A stretch of 64,000 bases of DNA from JAHDHW01 sp965277415 (GCA_965277415.1 CBDICS010000035.1:1-64000), one strand, 5' to 3'; positions 26,505 to 35,570 are shown, counted from the stretch's first letter. Translations and numbers: made by a program. Notes: generated from the letters alone by a model not told the origin.

Positions 26505-27875
26505 ATGGTTTTCGGATACTATCACATTACATTAAGAACGGCTGAAAGAGGCATTATTCCTGAAGTTGACAATATTCCAGGAGCTAGGATTGTAGAAAAG
26601 GTTAAAGTCGGACATATGCTATGGATTCCTTTTTTCCCATTAGGGAGAGTTTGGCTTATTGAAAACCAAGGCAATATGTATGGATTAGCTCCTCAAGCAG
26701 CAGCATTGTTAAATGCTAAGCAAGGAAAGAGCTCTAATCCTTGGTATTCATGGCTGGGCCTTATTGCAATTCCAGTATTATTTTGTTTGTTTTCTATCAA
26801 TCAATTTTTTGCAGATAAGGCAAGAACTAAGCGAAATAAAGAATATTTTGAACAGAAATTGGCAGATCGAATGGATAAGATTGATCAACCAAATACATCT
26901 GACATCTTCTTTTTTAAAGATAGACAATATAAAAAAGTTGGGCTAAAGGTTAATTATGCTAATACTGATTCTATCTATTTTTTAGCTCCTCTAGATAATG
27001 AAAACAAAAATTGGGGTAGGAAAAATTGGGCTGCAGGGTACTTCTCTAGCGATAACCCAACAAAAGAAGTCGCTTTTGCTAAATCCGATTTAAAGAAGAC
27101 TTTTCAAACCAATCAAAATGAAAATTTTTATAAAAAAGGAATCATGGCTCCAGAGATACCTTTAAATGGTTTGATACAATTAGATCGAATCGAACGAATA
27201 GCTGAAGGGGATAAAATTCCAGTGATTAGTGAAGTGGAAACAGAAAAAATCAAATTAGCCTTTACGCATTTTATAGAGCATAGTACTAATCTTGATTCAT
27301 TACTTGTACTCATTGATCAAGAAAGCCATACTTTTTATAATAATATTCTTGATCAAGCTGCTAAGAAAGATACAGAGATTGTGAACATGATTAAAAACGA
27401 AAGAAAGATCAATAATTGCCTATATGAACTTATGCTTTATACCAAATATGTATACCTGCATAGTACTAATAAATCAAAGGATAAATCTACTGGCACAGCA
27501 CTGAAAAAGGATTATATGTTTTTTCTTAAATTATTAGAAAGGGGTTTACTTACACTGGAAAATGAACGTCTAAAGAATATCTTACTCAATACGGTTACGA
27601 TTCCAGAAAAAGGTATTGCCAAACTTAGCCTTAGAGCGCCATCAAATATGCTTGTTACAAAACAAAAAATAAACTTTCAAGTAACGATGAAGAAAGAAGA
27701 TGGCCGCTGGAAAATGAACTTACCTTCTGCTTATAGTTACTCTGAAAGACAAATCACAGGCTCAATAATGATGAGATCTTCCACGACTAGTAAACAATGG
27801 CGAGAGATGGTTCGAAATAGTGTGACAGAGGCTGCTTCTGAAGATGCTTTTATTGGAAATGCTTTTATGTATTAA
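26505..27875 (+). CDS. Single-span membrane protein of unknown function
   Basis: 456 residues. The first 85 residues are cytoplasmic-looking and include two hydrophobic strands (HMLWIPFFPLGRVWLIENQG). One membrane helix follows near residues 83-103 (YSWLGLIAIPVLFCLFSINQ). The remainder is a charged region with FFFKDRQYKKVGLKV and helical pairs around 250-340 (NNILDQAAKKDTEIVNMIKN). Family not recognised. It stands alone between the PD40 gene and the dioxygenase gene. A role at the inner membrane is all that can be said. Confidence 0.6.
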   Translation: MVFGYYHITLRTAERGIIPEVDNIPGARIVEKVKVGHMLWIPFFPLGRVWLIENQGNMYGLAPQAAALLNAKQGKSSNPWYSWLGLIAIPVLFCLFSINQFFADKARTKRNKEYFEQKLADRMDKIDQPNTSDIFFFKDRQYKKVGLKVNYANTDSIYFLAPLDNENKNWGRKNWAAGYFSSDNPTKEVAFAKSDLKKTFQTNQNENFYKKGIMAPEIPLNGLIQLDRIERIAEGDKIPVISEVETEKIKLAFTHFIEHSTNLDSLLVLIDQESHTFYNNILDQAAKKDTEIVNMIKNERKINNCLYELMLYTKYVYLHSTNKSKDKSTGTALKKDYMFFLKLLERGLLTLENERLKNILLNTVTIPEKGIAKLSLRAPSNMLVTKQKINFQVTMKKEDGRWKMNLPSAYSYSERQITGSIMMRSSTTSKQWREMVRNSVTEAASEDAFIGNAFMY

Positions 27876-27909
27876 TATAGGCGAAAGATGAATCTTTTTA
27901 ATAATTATT

Positions 27910-27950
27910 GCTCAGTGAGCCCTGTGTTTTCTCAGTGAACCCTGTGTCCC
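27910..27950. repeat. Intergenic CTGTGTCC-type repeat, copy 3
   Basis: CTCAGTGAGCCCTGTGTTTT then CTCAGTGAACCCTGTGTCC: an internal near-duplication of about 20 bases, related to copies at 7421 and 24841. It lies about 82 bases before the dioxygenase start. Confidence 0.45.
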
Positions 27951-28031
27951 CAAAAACCTCGAAGAATAAAAAAAATACTAAGATCCTACAATAAATCGTT
28001 TAACTAGCTTTAAACCTAAGTTAATACCATC

Positions 28032-28634
28032 ATGGATAGGAAAAAATTTCTGACAACAACATCTCTAGCCGCCTTTTCTATTTCTGTCTTTGGAAAAGTT
28101 AGAAAAGAGGAAAATAAATTTGTAGGTGACTGCGATACCACCAATGATATATTAGGTCCTTTTTATAGATCAGATGCCCCAACGCGCTATGACCTGACAC
28201 ATGAAGGCTTAAGTGGATCTGTCATTGAATTAAAGGGAGTTGTTTATAAATCAGATTGTGTCACACCGCTTCAAAATGCTTTAGTTGAAATATGGCATTG
28301 CAATGCGAACGGAGACTATGATAATGATTCCAAAGACTTTCATCAGAGAGCGAAATGGCTAACTAATGAAAAAGGGGAGTATGCTTTTAAAACAATCTTA
28401 CCCGGAAAATACCTAAATGGCAAACTATACAGACCTGCTCATATCCATTATCGAGTCAGTGAAAAGAATAGTAAAGAATTGGTCTCGCAGATTTATTTTC
28501 ATGGCGATCCTCATATTACAAAAGATCCCTGGGCTTCTAAAGAAAAAGCTAAACACAGAATATTACCAATTAGCCTGGAAGATACTAAAGGCAACCTAAG
28601 TGTTAATTTTGATATTTATCTTGGAGATAGGTAG
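28032..28634 (+). CDS. Intradiol ring-cleavage dioxygenase family protein
   Basis: 200 residues. The N-terminus MDRKKFLTTTSLAAFSIS resembles an export signal of the dioxygenase-like exported group (one Arg only, so not a classic Tat motif). The core has EGPFY-like LGPFYRSDAPTR, the beta-sandwich VYKSDCVTPLQNALVEIWHC, iron-ligand candidates Tyr in NGDYDND and PGKYLNG, and two His in RPAHIHYRV. The family cleaves catechols between the hydroxyls with non-haem Fe(III). No aromatic pathway genes are nearby; the exported form may act on other phenolic compounds. Confidence 0.85.
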   Translation: MDRKKFLTTTSLAAFSISVFGKVRKEENKFVGDCDTTNDILGPFYRSDAPTRYDLTHEGLSGSVIELKGVVYKSDCVTPLQNALVEIWHCNANGDYDNDSKDFHQRAKWLTNEKGEYAFKTILPGKYLNGKLYRPAHIHYRVSEKNSKELVSQIYFHGDPHITKDPWASKEKAKHRILPISLEDTKGNLSVNFDIYLGDR

Positions 28635-28769
28635 GTGGTTAGAGTGGTCAGAGTGGTCAGAGTAGTCAGGTAAGTCAGATGGTCAGAGTGGTCAGGTAAG
28701 TCAGGTGGTCAGGGTAGTCAGAGTAGTCAGGTAAGTCAGGTGGTCAGAGTGGTTAGGTAAGTCAGGTGT
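28635..28769. repeat. Minisatellite of about 9-bp units (GTGGTCAGA)
   Basis: About fifteen degenerate 8-9-bp units built on GTGGTCAGA, GTAGTCAGG and TAAGTCAGG, starting directly after the dioxygenase stop and ending exactly where the element at 28770 begins. Repeat number is probably variable between strains. Confidence 0.8.
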
Positions 28770-28936
28770 GGCATTGCGAGATTCACTGAAAATTTGAGTA
28801 TAGTGGAGATGAAATATCAAATTTTTGTAAGAATGCTGAAAGCAAGACTACTCACAAGCGAAGCGATCACCAAATCACACAGTCCATAGGACTGATCATC
28901 ATAACACAAATCTAAAATATCGTTCTTGCAATTGCC
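28770..28936. mobile_element. MITE-like element with modular hairpins, locus C
   Basis: Terminal inverted repeats GGCATTGCGAGA (left) and TCTTGCAATTGCC (right; the strings pair after reversal). Inside: a region shared with 56553 (AAATATCAAATTTTT), leader AATGCTGAAAGCAAGAC, and two hairpin units (AAGCGAAGCGATCAC; AGTCCATAGGACTGATC), then ATAACACAAATCTAAAAT. Its right end supplies the last codons and stop of the aminotransferase gene. Confidence 0.65.
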
Positions 28937-30243
28937 ATGGTTAAGTAGTCAGTTAGTCTTTTCATAGCTATTTCTAATGCTTCTTTCGAAATGGCAGTAT
29001 ACACTAAGCGATAATGCCCTGGGTTAATATTACCAAAACCATCCGCTGGGGTGATCAGCACATTTGTTTTTTCATAAATATCCAACCACAATTTGCTTTC
29101 TTGCTCTCTGGTTTCAGGTTTTATCCAATTTGATAGATCAATCCATACAAAGAGGCTTCCTCTGGAAGGGATATAAGGGATATTGGCTTCACGTAAGTAT
29201 TTTACGACGACTAAATAGGAGTCTGTTAATGCGTTTTGATTTTTATGAATATAATCCTCAATGAAATTATGATCACTCAATACTTCCTGGAATACCCACT
29301 GTGTAAAATTAGAAACCATGTGGGGCGCGTTTATATTATTGTAAGCTTTTAAGAATTGTTCATTATGAGAATAGACGAGTCCAATTCTAAAACCTGAAGA
29401 ACCAAAGTCTTTCGATAAAGAATACCAGAGATGTAAATAATCGCTTTGTTTTGCTTCCATAATATTAGCGAAAGAAATAAAATCAATATTGCTTTTGTAA
29501 TCTCCTGCTATATAAGGATGGCTTGTATTAATTAAAGACAAACCATAAATCTCATTGACGATTAAATGGATTTCATGTTCTATACACCAATCTGTTATTT
29601 TTAATAAATTTTCATAAGTATACATACCTCCTGTAGGATTATCAGGATTAGTAAGTACTAGCATTCGAAATTGTTTGCCTTGAGCATGAATATCTTTTAA
29701 GCAATTTTCCAAAATAGAAATAGTCAGTACCAGTTCATCAGAAATGTCTACAATGTCTTCATGTGTGATAAGGTCATATCTTTCTACACCTGATTTAATT
29801 CCAATGTCTTGTGTATAGACCGGATAAGAAGGCGCCGGAAAGACAGCAACATCACCAGGGTTTGCTAATAGCCAAGAGCTCACTTCTATTACAGGTGTCG
29901 CTCCTGCTGAACAAGCGAGCTGTTCCGAATCAATGGAGCATTTTGTTAGGAATGTACTAAGGAAGGACGCGACGGCTTTTCGAAAATCAGGATTACCTGT
30001 AGATGAGGTGTAATTTGATACCCAATCAGGGATTTCGTTTGTTCTCGTAATTTGTTCAATTTTGTCTTTTAATAAATGCCAGCTTAAATTATTCTCTGCC
30101 ATATTGAGAATGAGCGCGCCATTTGGATTATCAACTTTATGAAACAAATTTGTTTGAGCTTCTCGATAAACATCCATATCAACCCTTAATGCTGTATTAG
30201 ATGCTTTATCACCTCTATTAGAAATTGTTGTATTTTTTCTCAT
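28912..30243 (-). CDS. PLP-dependent class I/II aminotransferase (ACC-synthase-like)
   Basis: 443 residues, cytoplasmic. Fold-type I landmarks: SAGATPVIE (phosphate loop), FPAPSYPVY, LVLTNPDNPTGG, IVNEIYGLS (Asp replaced by Asn at the usual D/N-E-x-Y site, compatible with some family members), and the Schiff-base lysine K278 in YSLSKDFGSSGFRIG, a form close to plant-type ACC synthases and related transaminases. Substrate unknown. The C-terminal eight residues (MAIARTIF) and stop are encoded by the right inverted repeat of the element at 28770-28936, so the original end was probably changed by insertion. Confidence 0.85.
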   Translation of the reverse strand: MRKNTTISNRGDKASNTALRVDMDVYREAQTNLFHKVDNPNGALILNMAENNLSWHLLKDKIEQITRTNEIPDWVSNYTSSTGNPDFRKAVASFLSTFLTKCSIDSEQLACSAGATPVIEVSSWLLANPGDVAVFPAPSYPVYTQDIGIKSGVERYDLITHEDIVDISDELVLTISILENCLKDIHAQGKQFRMLVLTNPDNPTGGMYTYENLLKITDWCIEHEIHLIVNEIYGLSLINTSHPYIAGDYKSNIDFISFANIMEAKQSDYLHLWYSLSKDFGSSGFRIGLVYSHNEQFLKAYNNINAPHMVSNFTQWVFQEVLSDHNFIEDYIHKNQNALTDSYLVVVKYLREANIPYIPSRGSLFVWIDLSNWIKPETREQESKLWLDIYEKTNVLITPADGFGNINPGHYRLVYTAISKEALEIAMKRLTDYLTMAIARTIF

Positions 30244-30349
30244 AGTATTTTATTGACACATTACCCCCAAATTTGAGATCGCTCTATGCCCAATATCATC
30301 TTCTTATTGGACACAGAGCATTGATCTACGTTCTCTCGCTATTTAATTA

Positions 30350-32590
30350 CTATTTAATCTTTACTCGTTGAGAAACTGCATCTAGCCAAACATAGCTAAA
30401 GTTGGCACCTGCATTTCCATGACAACTCATACAACTTCTATTGCTAAACTGTTTGTTCTCCATACCTGCAATTGTCTCTTTGGTACAATACGTTGACATA
30501 TAAGATTCAATTACTGTATTTCGTAAATACTCAGGAACCATCGTAAAACAATCGTCTCCGATTCCATTGTCCGCACAATTTAATGTATTGACCTTTCCAT
30601 TGGCATTTCGTCCATTCAAAGGCCATTGTGCATCTACTAAGATATAATTTTTAAATGGAGAATTCCCTTCCTTTTTAATCAAGTTTTGAAATTTTTGGTT
30701 TTGTGTCGCTGCTTGTTCCTGTATTTTAACTAATCGCGTCAACTGATTAGGTTCGTCATTTAATTCTGGAGAAAAACGATTCAAATCTACATTTGGACAA
30801 TTAGCGACCATCTTAGCACTAGGAACTAAGAAAGGGAGGTTCCAGCAATTCTCTGGAGCAGTTTTAGAAGTATCATAAAAAGTAGCTGGTATACTGAGGT
30901 CGTCAAATGGCGGAACATTATCTTGATGTTCAAAAGTCATCCAAATCCATTGTGGTGAGAAATACGTTTTCCTGACAACATGTAAACCAATGAGCGCTAC
31001 AGGAGCACGATAACAACTGTCTCGCTCGGCATCATAGATCAATAGATTTCGAATATAAAATTTTTCATTAGCCGCTTCGAGAGAAGGAGCATCTGCAAAT
31101 TCACAGTCCGGACCAATACATAATTCTTTCCAGGCAGATTTGATTTCAATAGCGCCTTGATTGTATTTAGTATCTGTTCGATTATCTGGAAAATCAACTT
31201 TGTTCAATTCTTGTTTGGGACCACTAGGTGTAAGGTTAACATTAGCTGCTCTATTAAAATTAGAATCGACCATAAACTCAAATTCTGTTCGATTAAAAAG
31301 TACCTCATAGCGAACCTGTTTACGATTTCGATCCAATAAAAAGCCAAATGTTCCAGCAAAAGCCTGTCCTGTTTCATTCAAAACATCACGACTCTTGGTG
31401 CCCATAGTTAAAACCAATTCATCATCATCACATTCACAACCTTTCCCTGAAGGCGTAGCTTGAGCTTGATTCCATTTTTGTCCTTTAGGATTCCATCCGG
31501 GAACTTCTGGTTGGAAAACTTCAAAAGTAGGTTTATAGGTTTCCCATACTCTGGCTCTATTATTATCATAGTCAAAAGGCAATGTGGTATCTGGTTCTCC
31601 TCTTTGAGGAATATTATTTTGCCTTGCTTTATTGGGCCAGTTTAAAGAAATAAAAGTTTTCCAGGCATAGCAGTCAAACATTTCTCTCGTCTCAGCACCT
31701 CCTAATACATTAAAAACAGTTGTAGGATTGAAAGGCACATCGCCAGGAAGTTCTGGGCTAAGTTGGTTAGGATTACAATAGGCCTTTAGACTATCTTTTA
31801 AAGCTTGTACATCTTGAGCACTAAGGACATTATTAATTAGTTTTGCAGTTCCGGCTTGTTCTGGCAAACGTTCACAGAGCGACTTTACCCCTTGTTGAGC
31901 AAAAGGATTTCGAATATCATTCAAGGTCCGTACGTAGTCGGTGTTGAAGGCAGGGGCATGACAATTTACGCAAAATGAATTCGCATTCGCCTGTACAGAA
32001 TCATTAAGCATCTTGGCTTTTTTAGGAGGCATTTTTCTACCAGTAACCTGTTTGTGGAAACCATAAAACCAAGCACCACCGTAACAATCCTTTCCATTAT
32101 AAGCCCTTAAACCGGGCGTCGCACAATAGTTGAATTTTGGAGCAGGCTTAAATAAAATTGTCAAAACTTCAAACAAACTTTCACGGGAGTTAATAGATTT
32201 AGCAAGTGTATCTGACCTATAGTTTTCTTTTACTATAAAAGATCCTGCTGGAAAATCAAGGGGCTCTGCTATCACTTTACTGGTATCTAATACTGTTGTT
32301 AAATAATCAAAAGCGATGTCATTAACATAGGTTCTTACCCACCGACCATGGACAGGAAGCCCAAGTCGTTTTAAAGTATCTGATTCGGGACTAATGTTTG
32401 TACCCGGGAAAAAATGCCAACTTTCGTTGTGTTGATAATCTTGGGTTTTTAAGTAAGCGAGTACAGCATCTATATCTGGACTTACTTGAAGTGGATCACC
32501 TCCTGCATCTGTACAGCGAGAAAAAAATACTAAACTAGTTCCGGTAAATAAAAAGAGAAAAATGAGAAATGTGATTTTAGGCTTTTTCAT
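30350..32590 (-). CDS. Large di-haem cytochrome c-type lipoprotein, unknown function
   Basis: 746 residues from the ATG at 32590 (MKKPKITFLIFLFLF); a longer frame from 32680 is unlikely because it would bury the lipoprotein signal. The lipobox ends at Cys 26 (FFSRCTD). Two haem-binding CxxCH sites, CVNCH (207-211) and CMSCH (720-724), lie near the two ends; extra Cys pairs (CDCYAW-like, CECDDDE) may form disulfides. Periplasmic or outer-membrane anchored. No catalytic family recognised; large c-type lipoproteins of this kind are often fused with or near oxidases. The adjacent genes do not clarify the job. Confidence 0.7.
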   Translation of the reverse strand: MKKPKITFLIFLFLFTGTSLVFFSRCTDAGGDPLQVSPDIDAVLAYLKTQDYQHNESWHFFPGTNISPESDTLKRLGLPVHGRWVRTYVNDIAFDYLTTVLDTSKVIAEPLDFPAGSFIVKENYRSDTLAKSINSRESLFEVLTILFKPAPKFNYCATPGLRAYNGKDCYGGAWFYGFHKQVTGRKMPPKKAKMLNDSVQANANSFCVNCHAPAFNTDYVRTLNDIRNPFAQQGVKSLCERLPEQAGTAKLINNVLSAQDVQALKDSLKAYCNPNQLSPELPGDVPFNPTTVFNVLGGAETREMFDCYAWKTFISLNWPNKARQNNIPQRGEPDTTLPFDYDNNRARVWETYKPTFEVFQPEVPGWNPKGQKWNQAQATPSGKGCECDDDELVLTMGTKSRDVLNETGQAFAGTFGFLLDRNRKQVRYEVLFNRTEFEFMVDSNFNRAANVNLTPSGPKQELNKVDFPDNRTDTKYNQGAIEIKSAWKELCIGPDCEFADAPSLEAANEKFYIRNLLIYDAERDSCYRAPVALIGLHVVRKTYFSPQWIWMTFEHQDNVPPFDDLSIPATFYDTSKTAPENCWNLPFLVPSAKMVANCPNVDLNRFSPELNDEPNQLTRLVKIQEQAATQNQKFQNLIKKEGNSPFKNYILVDAQWPLNGRNANGKVNTLNCADNGIGDDCFTMVPEYLRNTVIESYMSTYCTKETIAGMENKQFSNRSCMSCHGNAGANFSYVWLDAVSQRVKIK

Positions 32591-32690
32591 AAATTGTTTT
32601 TTTGGGGTTAATAAAGACATAGTAAAATAGTAAAAAACTATGATGTTCGAAAATCTAGTGAAGTCGAAATTTATTTTCACATAGCATTTA

Positions 32691-32851
32691 AGAGTTTGTC
32701 TAAATTTTCATGATTGAGCGAAAGCGAGTAAATTTTGTTCTGAATGAGGCACATTTTGCAATCGGATGCGGGCAATCCGACGAAAAATTTAACGAAATGC
32801 AGGAGAAAATTTACCGTTTGCAGCCGATTAGTGGAATTTTAGGCAAGCTCT
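32691..32851. mobile_element. 161-bp MITE-like inverted-repeat element
   Basis: Imperfect terminal arms AGAGTTTGTCTAAATTTT (32691-32708) and AATTTTAGGCAAGCTCT (32835-32851), plus an internal stem CGGAT ... ATCCG at 32763-32779. It sits in the divergent intergenic region, 100 bases upstream of the cytochrome gene start and 87 bases before the HMG-CoA synthase-like start, where it could carry or disturb promoters. No coding capacity. Confidence 0.5.
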
Positions 32852-32937
32852 AAGAAAAAATCTAAACGAAATATTATTTTTAAACCTTTTTTGAACCATA
32901 CTGTTTTTGATGGTTAAAGTCTAATAAAAACACCAAG

Positions 32938-34485
32938 ATGAATAAGACACAAGATACGGTAGTAGGAATAGACGATATGGCACTTTACGTCCCAAGTTTG
33001 TACTTACCGATAGAGACACTTGCAAAAGAAAGGGGGATCTCTTTTGAAAAATTAAATAAAGGCCTTGGTCTGGAAAAAATAGCCATCCCTGATGTACATG
33101 AAGATGCAGCAACTATGGCTGCTAATGTTGTAGCAGAACTCATAGAGAGAAATAATATCAAACCTCAGGATATAGGTCGGATTTATTTAGGAACAGAAAG
33201 TGCTCTGGATGGAGCTAAACCAACGGCGACTTATGTATTGGAAATGTTACGCCGAAAATATAAAAGTACTTATGGACTTGATTGCTTCCAAAATTGTGAT
33301 GTCGTAGATTTAACTTTCGCATGTGTTGGAGGGGTAGATGCCCTGCACAATACTTTAGATTGGGTTAGCCGGGATAAGGATAGAATAGGAATTGTAGTAA
33401 CTTCTGATTTTGCGAAATATGAACTGGCTTCTACTGGAGAATATACTCAAGGAGCAGGCGCGATTGCCATGTTGGTAAAACAGAATCCTCGCTTGTTGAG
33501 TATCGCTGATCATATTGGTGTTGCTACACAGGGCGTTCACGATTTTTTTAAACCAAAAAGAATCTTTGAAAAGAGAAAATTGATTGATGAAGTTTTAAAA
33601 TTAGCGGGGATTGATCATTTAAATGCGGAAGAAATACTTTCAAGACTTTCGGATTCACTAGAAGTAAACGGTATCCTTGACGATAATGATGATCATTTGA
33701 TTATGCATAAAGATACGCCAGTTTTTGATGGCCCTTATTCCAACCAGACTTATCAAAATAGGATTAGAGAAGCTTATTTTGATTTTAGACGGAAGCAAGA
33801 AGCTAAAGGTTTGTTATCAGAAAACGAACCACTATTGAATCGCTGGTCGCGAATGATTTTTCATTTGCCTTATGCGGCTCATGGTCGACGAATTGCCTCT
33901 GAGATTTTTATGATTGATCAAAAAATGCAAAATGAATGGGAATCATTTGCAGGGAAAAATGACTTGATTGAACCGCAGGCTACGGATTTTGAAAACAGTG
34001 TGGACTTTGAAAAAGCTTATGGAAATTTTCTTAGATTAATTACTAAAACGGAAGCATATCGAAGTTTTTCAAAAGATAAATTAAGTAAAGCAGAAGCAAC
34101 ATCTAGTGAAGTCGGTAATATGTATGCCTGCTCTATATTTATGGCATTAATGGGAACACTCGAAGCAGATGACCTCGATGACGTAAATTTAAGTGGAGAA
34201 AAATTTGCTTGTTTTAGTTATGGAAGTGGCTCTAAATCTAAAGTCTTTGAAGCAGAAATTCAACCAATGTGGAAATCTGTAGTTAAGCATTTTCAGATTC
34301 GTCAAAAATTTGAAGCACGTACTCAAATTGACTATCCAACTTACGAATCACTTCATCGCTTACAAAGAAAAGAAAGTGTGCTGCCCGCATCTGGAGAATT
34401 CCAACTTGATAAAATAGGACAAGAACCTTTTAGAGAAGGCGCGAGATATTATAGTTGGGCTGTGGCGAAAGTTATGACGAATTAA
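32938..34485 (+). CDS. Hydroxymethylglutaryl-CoA synthase family protein
   Basis: 515 residues, cytoplasmic, thiolase fold. VGIDDMALYVPSLYLP at the N-terminus, then KGLGLEKIAIPDVHEDAATM, YLGTESALDGAKPTATYV, the catalytic Cys 129 in DLTFACVGG, and SYGSGSKSKVFEAEI near the end are all diagnostic. The enzyme condenses acetyl-CoA with acetoacetyl-CoA for the mevalonate (isoprenoid) route. It is longer than typical bacterial MvaS (about 390 residues) because of inserted segments around 215-300, so a specialised relative (for example polyketide beta-branching) cannot be excluded. A strong terminator follows. Confidence 0.85.
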   Translation: MNKTQDTVVGIDDMALYVPSLYLPIETLAKERGISFEKLNKGLGLEKIAIPDVHEDAATMAANVVAELIERNNIKPQDIGRIYLGTESALDGAKPTATYVLEMLRRKYKSTYGLDCFQNCDVVDLTFACVGGVDALHNTLDWVSRDKDRIGIVVTSDFAKYELASTGEYTQGAGAIAMLVKQNPRLLSIADHIGVATQGVHDFFKPKRIFEKRKLIDEVLKLAGIDHLNAEEILSRLSDSLEVNGILDDNDDHLIMHKDTPVFDGPYSNQTYQNRIREAYFDFRRKQEAKGLLSENEPLLNRWSRMIFHLPYAAHGRRIASEIFMIDQKMQNEWESFAGKNDLIEPQATDFENSVDFEKAYGNFLRLITKTEAYRSFSKDKLSKAEATSSEVGNMYACSIFMALMGTLEADDLDDVNLSGEKFACFSYGSGSKSKVFEAEIQPMWKSVVKHFQIRQKFEARTQIDYPTYESLHRLQRKESVLPASGEFQLDKIGQEPFREGARYYSWAVAKVMTN

Positions 34486-34505
34486 GTTTTCAATATGCTT
34501 AAAAT

Positions 34506-34550
34506 AAATTCGTCCTACTGCTAGAAGTAATAGGACGAATTTTTATTTTT
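34506..34550 (+). terminator. Rho-independent terminator
   Basis: Perfect 12-bp stem AAATTCGTCCTA / TAGGACGAATTT with a 13-base loop, followed by TTTATTTTTT, 20 bases after the HMG-CoA synthase-like stop. Confidence 0.85.
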
Positions 34551-34554
34551 TATT

Positions 34555-34690
34555 AAAAATTTGGAGCTAGGTGATTTCGTTTGGTCGAAAAAAATTAAGA
34601 AAGAAAAGGTTTACTAAACTACTCAAGCTAAAATAGCTCAGCTAGTTTAGTAAACCACCACCAAACGATTTCATTTAGAACCAAAAATTT
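34555..34690. repeat. Large nested inverted repeat between convergent genes
   Basis: Perfect inner arms GGTTTACTAAACT (34608-34620) / AGTTTAGTAAACC (34644-34656) with a smaller AGCT stem in the loop; outer arms GATTTCGTTTGGT (34573-34585) / ACCAAACGATTTC (34660-34672), extending imperfectly to AAAAATTT at both edges. Either a MITE-like element or a large bidirectional terminator. Confidence 0.6.
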
Positions 34691-34720
34691 AAGTTCTTCT
34701 ACAGAACCTTAAAAGGTAAA

Positions 34721-35524
34721 TTAAAATTTATTCACTTTAATAGTTTCAGCTAATGCGCCATCAACAGAAATTTTTACCATATAAGTACCTACTGCCAGCT
34801 CTGCCATAGGGATAGTTAACTGATGATTACCAGCAGACTTTTGACCAAGAATATTTTCATAAACCTTTTGACCGGCAATATTATAAATTTCAACATTTAG
34901 TTTAGCCGTTTCTGCAAGATCAAATGTAATATTAGCAATATCGCTAACTGGATTTGGAGTCAATTGTACCGCATTGATTTGTGCAAAATCTTCTACACCT
35001 ACAATACTGCATTCTTGTTTTTCAATGCCATAAGAAGCTAGCATGGCATCTACTGCATCATTTTCATAAGGCCAGATATCTTGTTCAACAATTGTACGAT
35101 CAGGAGCAATCAAGATAATAGTTGGAAAGGCTACAGGACCATAAGCATCTACTACCTCACTTCCACCGCCATCAAGACCACTGATTACCGGGTGAGCACC
35201 AGCACTACCACAAGTATTTTCAAAATCTTCAGTCTGTTCTGTTGTACCATCAGCCTCCATACCAATGACAAATAAATCTCCGCCATTACATCCGTATTCT
35301 TCAAAAGTTTGTTTAATATTAGGAGCTGTAGTACAGCATGGGCCACACCAGTAAGCAAATAGATCTACCATTACATATTTGCCGGCATCCAATTGTTCAA
35401 ATAAATTGTGCTCTTCGCCATGTATATCTGTAACAGTAAAGTCAATAGCTTCAGTTATAGTTATTTGTGCAGAACAAAAATTAAATGCGATTATCGTTAA
35501 AAAGAGTGTAAATAATTTTTTCAT
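34721..35524 (-). CDS. Secreted thioredoxin-fold protein with T9SS type A signal
   Basis: 267 residues. Signal peptide MKKLFTLFLTIIAFNFCSAQ. The thioredoxin/TlpA domain has the redox motif W-C60-G-P-C63 (FAYWCGPCC) and the cis-Pro strand GPVAFPTIILIAPD. Residues about 185-267 (VQLTPNPVSDIANITF ... NIAGQKVYENI ... LAVGTYMVKISVDG) are a type A sorting domain, so the protein crosses the outer membrane by T9SS. Probably reduces or forms disulfides in surface proteins, many of which are Cys-rich in this window. A minus-strand TAAATTTG box lies at 35563-35570. Confidence 0.9.
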   Translation of the reverse strand: MKKLFTLFLTIIAFNFCSAQITITEAIDFTVTDIHGEEHNLFEQLDAGKYVMVDLFAYWCGPCCTTAPNIKQTFEEYGCNGGDLFVIGMEADGTTEQTEDFENTCGSAGAHPVISGLDGGGSEVVDAYGPVAFPTIILIAPDRTIVEQDIWPYENDAVDAMLASYGIEKQECSIVGVEDFAQINAVQLTPNPVSDIANITFDLAETAKLNVEIYNIAGQKVYENILGQKSAGNHQLTIPMAELAVGTYMVKISVDGALAETIKVNKF

Positions 35525-35562
35525 AAAGAGTAAGTTTTAGAACAGGTTAATTAAATGTATTC

Positions 35563-35570
35563 CAAATTTA
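35563..35570 (-). promoter_or_regulatory. Candidate -7 box TAAATTTG for the thioredoxin gene
   Basis: On the minus strand TAAATTTG fits TAnnTTTG, 39 bases upstream of the start. No good TTG element seen at -33. Confidence 0.35.

Noticed and set aside
28840..28900. CRISPR array at the hairpin-unit loci
   Set aside because: Units are 14-20 bp, contiguous, palindromic with changing stems, and there are no constant repeats with unique 30-bp spacers or cas genes.
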